From contig CAJGCV010000105.1 in the NCBI GenBank assembly GCA_904501915.1, positions 1 through 6,355 on the forward strand: a stretch of DNA of 6,355 nt, in the 5' to 3' direction. Made by a program: the position numbers and the translations under genes. The notes under the pieces were generated by a model that worked only from the letters and a program-made list of their open reading frames with translations, was not told the DNA's origin and did no database searches. Numbering within the stretch: the first letter of the stretch is position 1; each line of letters opens with the position of its first letter. This document shows positions 6,151-6,355 of the stretch, piece by piece. The DNA is from an uncultured Akkermansia sp. (GTDB taxonomy: Bacteria; Verrucomicrobiota; Verrucomicrobiia; Verrucomicrobiales; Akkermansiaceae).

Positions 6151-6185
6151 ATTTACGATTTACAATTTACGATTGACGAATTGAG
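6151..6185. repeat. Heptanucleotide tandem repeat immediately upstream of purQ
   Basis: The 7-base unit ATTTACG is repeated at 6151, 6158 (ATTTACA) and 6165. It is followed by the degenerate ATTGACG at 6172 and a further decayed AATTGAG at 6179. The array lies 7 bases before the purQ start and fills more than half of the 61-base purL-purQ gap, including the position where a ribosome-binding site would be expected. Confidence 0.75.
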
Positions 6186-6205
6186 GGCTTGATTCGCAGG
6201 TTCTA

Positions 6206-6355
6206 TTAATAGAAGGGAGTCAAACCGTTCTTCCAGATGCTCTTCAGCTCGGCAATCTCAGCCTGCAGCACGGTGCTGCCCTTGGCGGTGATGGTGAGCT
6301 GACCGTCGGTGGTGGCGGAGCCGATGCGGGCGCAGGGGAAGCCGGCCATGGCGGC
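6206..6355 (-). CDS. purL: Phosphoribosylformylglycinamidine synthase subunit PurL, C-terminal fragment
   Basis: The last 49 codons and stop of a gene entering from the right edge. The peptide contains GFPCARIGSATTDGQLTI and ends LKSIWKNGLTPFY. This resembles the end of the C-terminal AIR-synthase-like domain of PurL, where a small strand-rich turn (IG..T..G.L.I) leads to a closing helix with a conserved Trp. The chain stops there without a glutaminase domain, and a separate purQ follows, so this should be the small, multi-subunit type of PurL, which uses ATP to convert FGAR to FGAM and normally also needs PurS. Identification rests on a short fragment plus the purQ neighbour. Confidence 0.82.
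   Translation of the reverse strand, partial: AAMAGFPCARIGSATTDGQLTITAKGSTVLQAEIAELKSIWKNGLTPFY

Noticed and set aside
1..6355. CRISPR arrays, transposon ends, phage genes, toxin-antitoxin or defence genes
   Set aside because: I found no spaced repeats, transposase or integrase motifs, or defence-type domains. All gene-length coding capacity is accounted for by the glycosidases, RtcB, PurQ and PurL.

Overview
The window is bacterial chromosomal DNA with moderately high GC. It holds five protein-coding genes, two of them cut by the window edges, and no mobile element, CRISPR array or RNA gene that I can see. The gene mix suggests a gut-type Verrucomicrobiota, with Akkermansia or a relative the best guess. 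It pairs a secreted GH20 hexosaminidase and a GH2 beta-galactosidase with unlinked housekeeping genes, and its promoter-like boxes have a TTGAC-type -35. This assignment is inference from gene style, not a match to a reference genome.

Layout from left to right. (1) Bases 1-1596, plus strand: C-terminal 531 codons of a GH2 beta-galactosidase-type enzyme. (2) Bases 1605-3824, minus strand: a complete secreted GH20 beta-N-acetylhexosaminidase, convergent with the GH2 gene. Only 8 bases separate the two stop codons, and a bulged hairpin spans both. (3) Bases 3825-4127: a 303-base divergent intergenic region with a promoter-like element facing each way, a terminator-like hairpin, an imperfect direct repeat and a GNRA-capped hairpin. 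(4) Bases 4128-5348, plus strand: an RtcB-type RNA ligase. (5) Bases 5349-5436: intergenic, with a strong minus-strand intrinsic terminator and a heptanucleotide repeat. (6) Bases 5437-6144, minus strand: PurQ, the glutaminase subunit of FGAM synthase. (7) Bases 6206-6355, minus strand: the last 49 codons of PurL. The 61-base purL-purQ gap holds a second heptanucleotide repeat.

Functionally, the two glycosidases could act one after the other on host-type glycans, GH2 removing terminal beta-galactose and GH20 the exposed beta-linked GlcNAc or GalNAc. They are convergent, so they are not one operon. RtcB is an RNA repair or ligation enzyme that stands alone in this view. PurL and PurQ form the step-4 enzyme of purine synthesis and are probably co-transcribed.

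I do not see convincing evidence of a new multi-gene system. The less ordinary signals are in the non-coding DNA: the two heptad repeats bracketing purQ, the structured rtcB leader, the hairpin across the two convergent stops, and a GH20 promoter so close to its start codon that the transcript could be leaderless.
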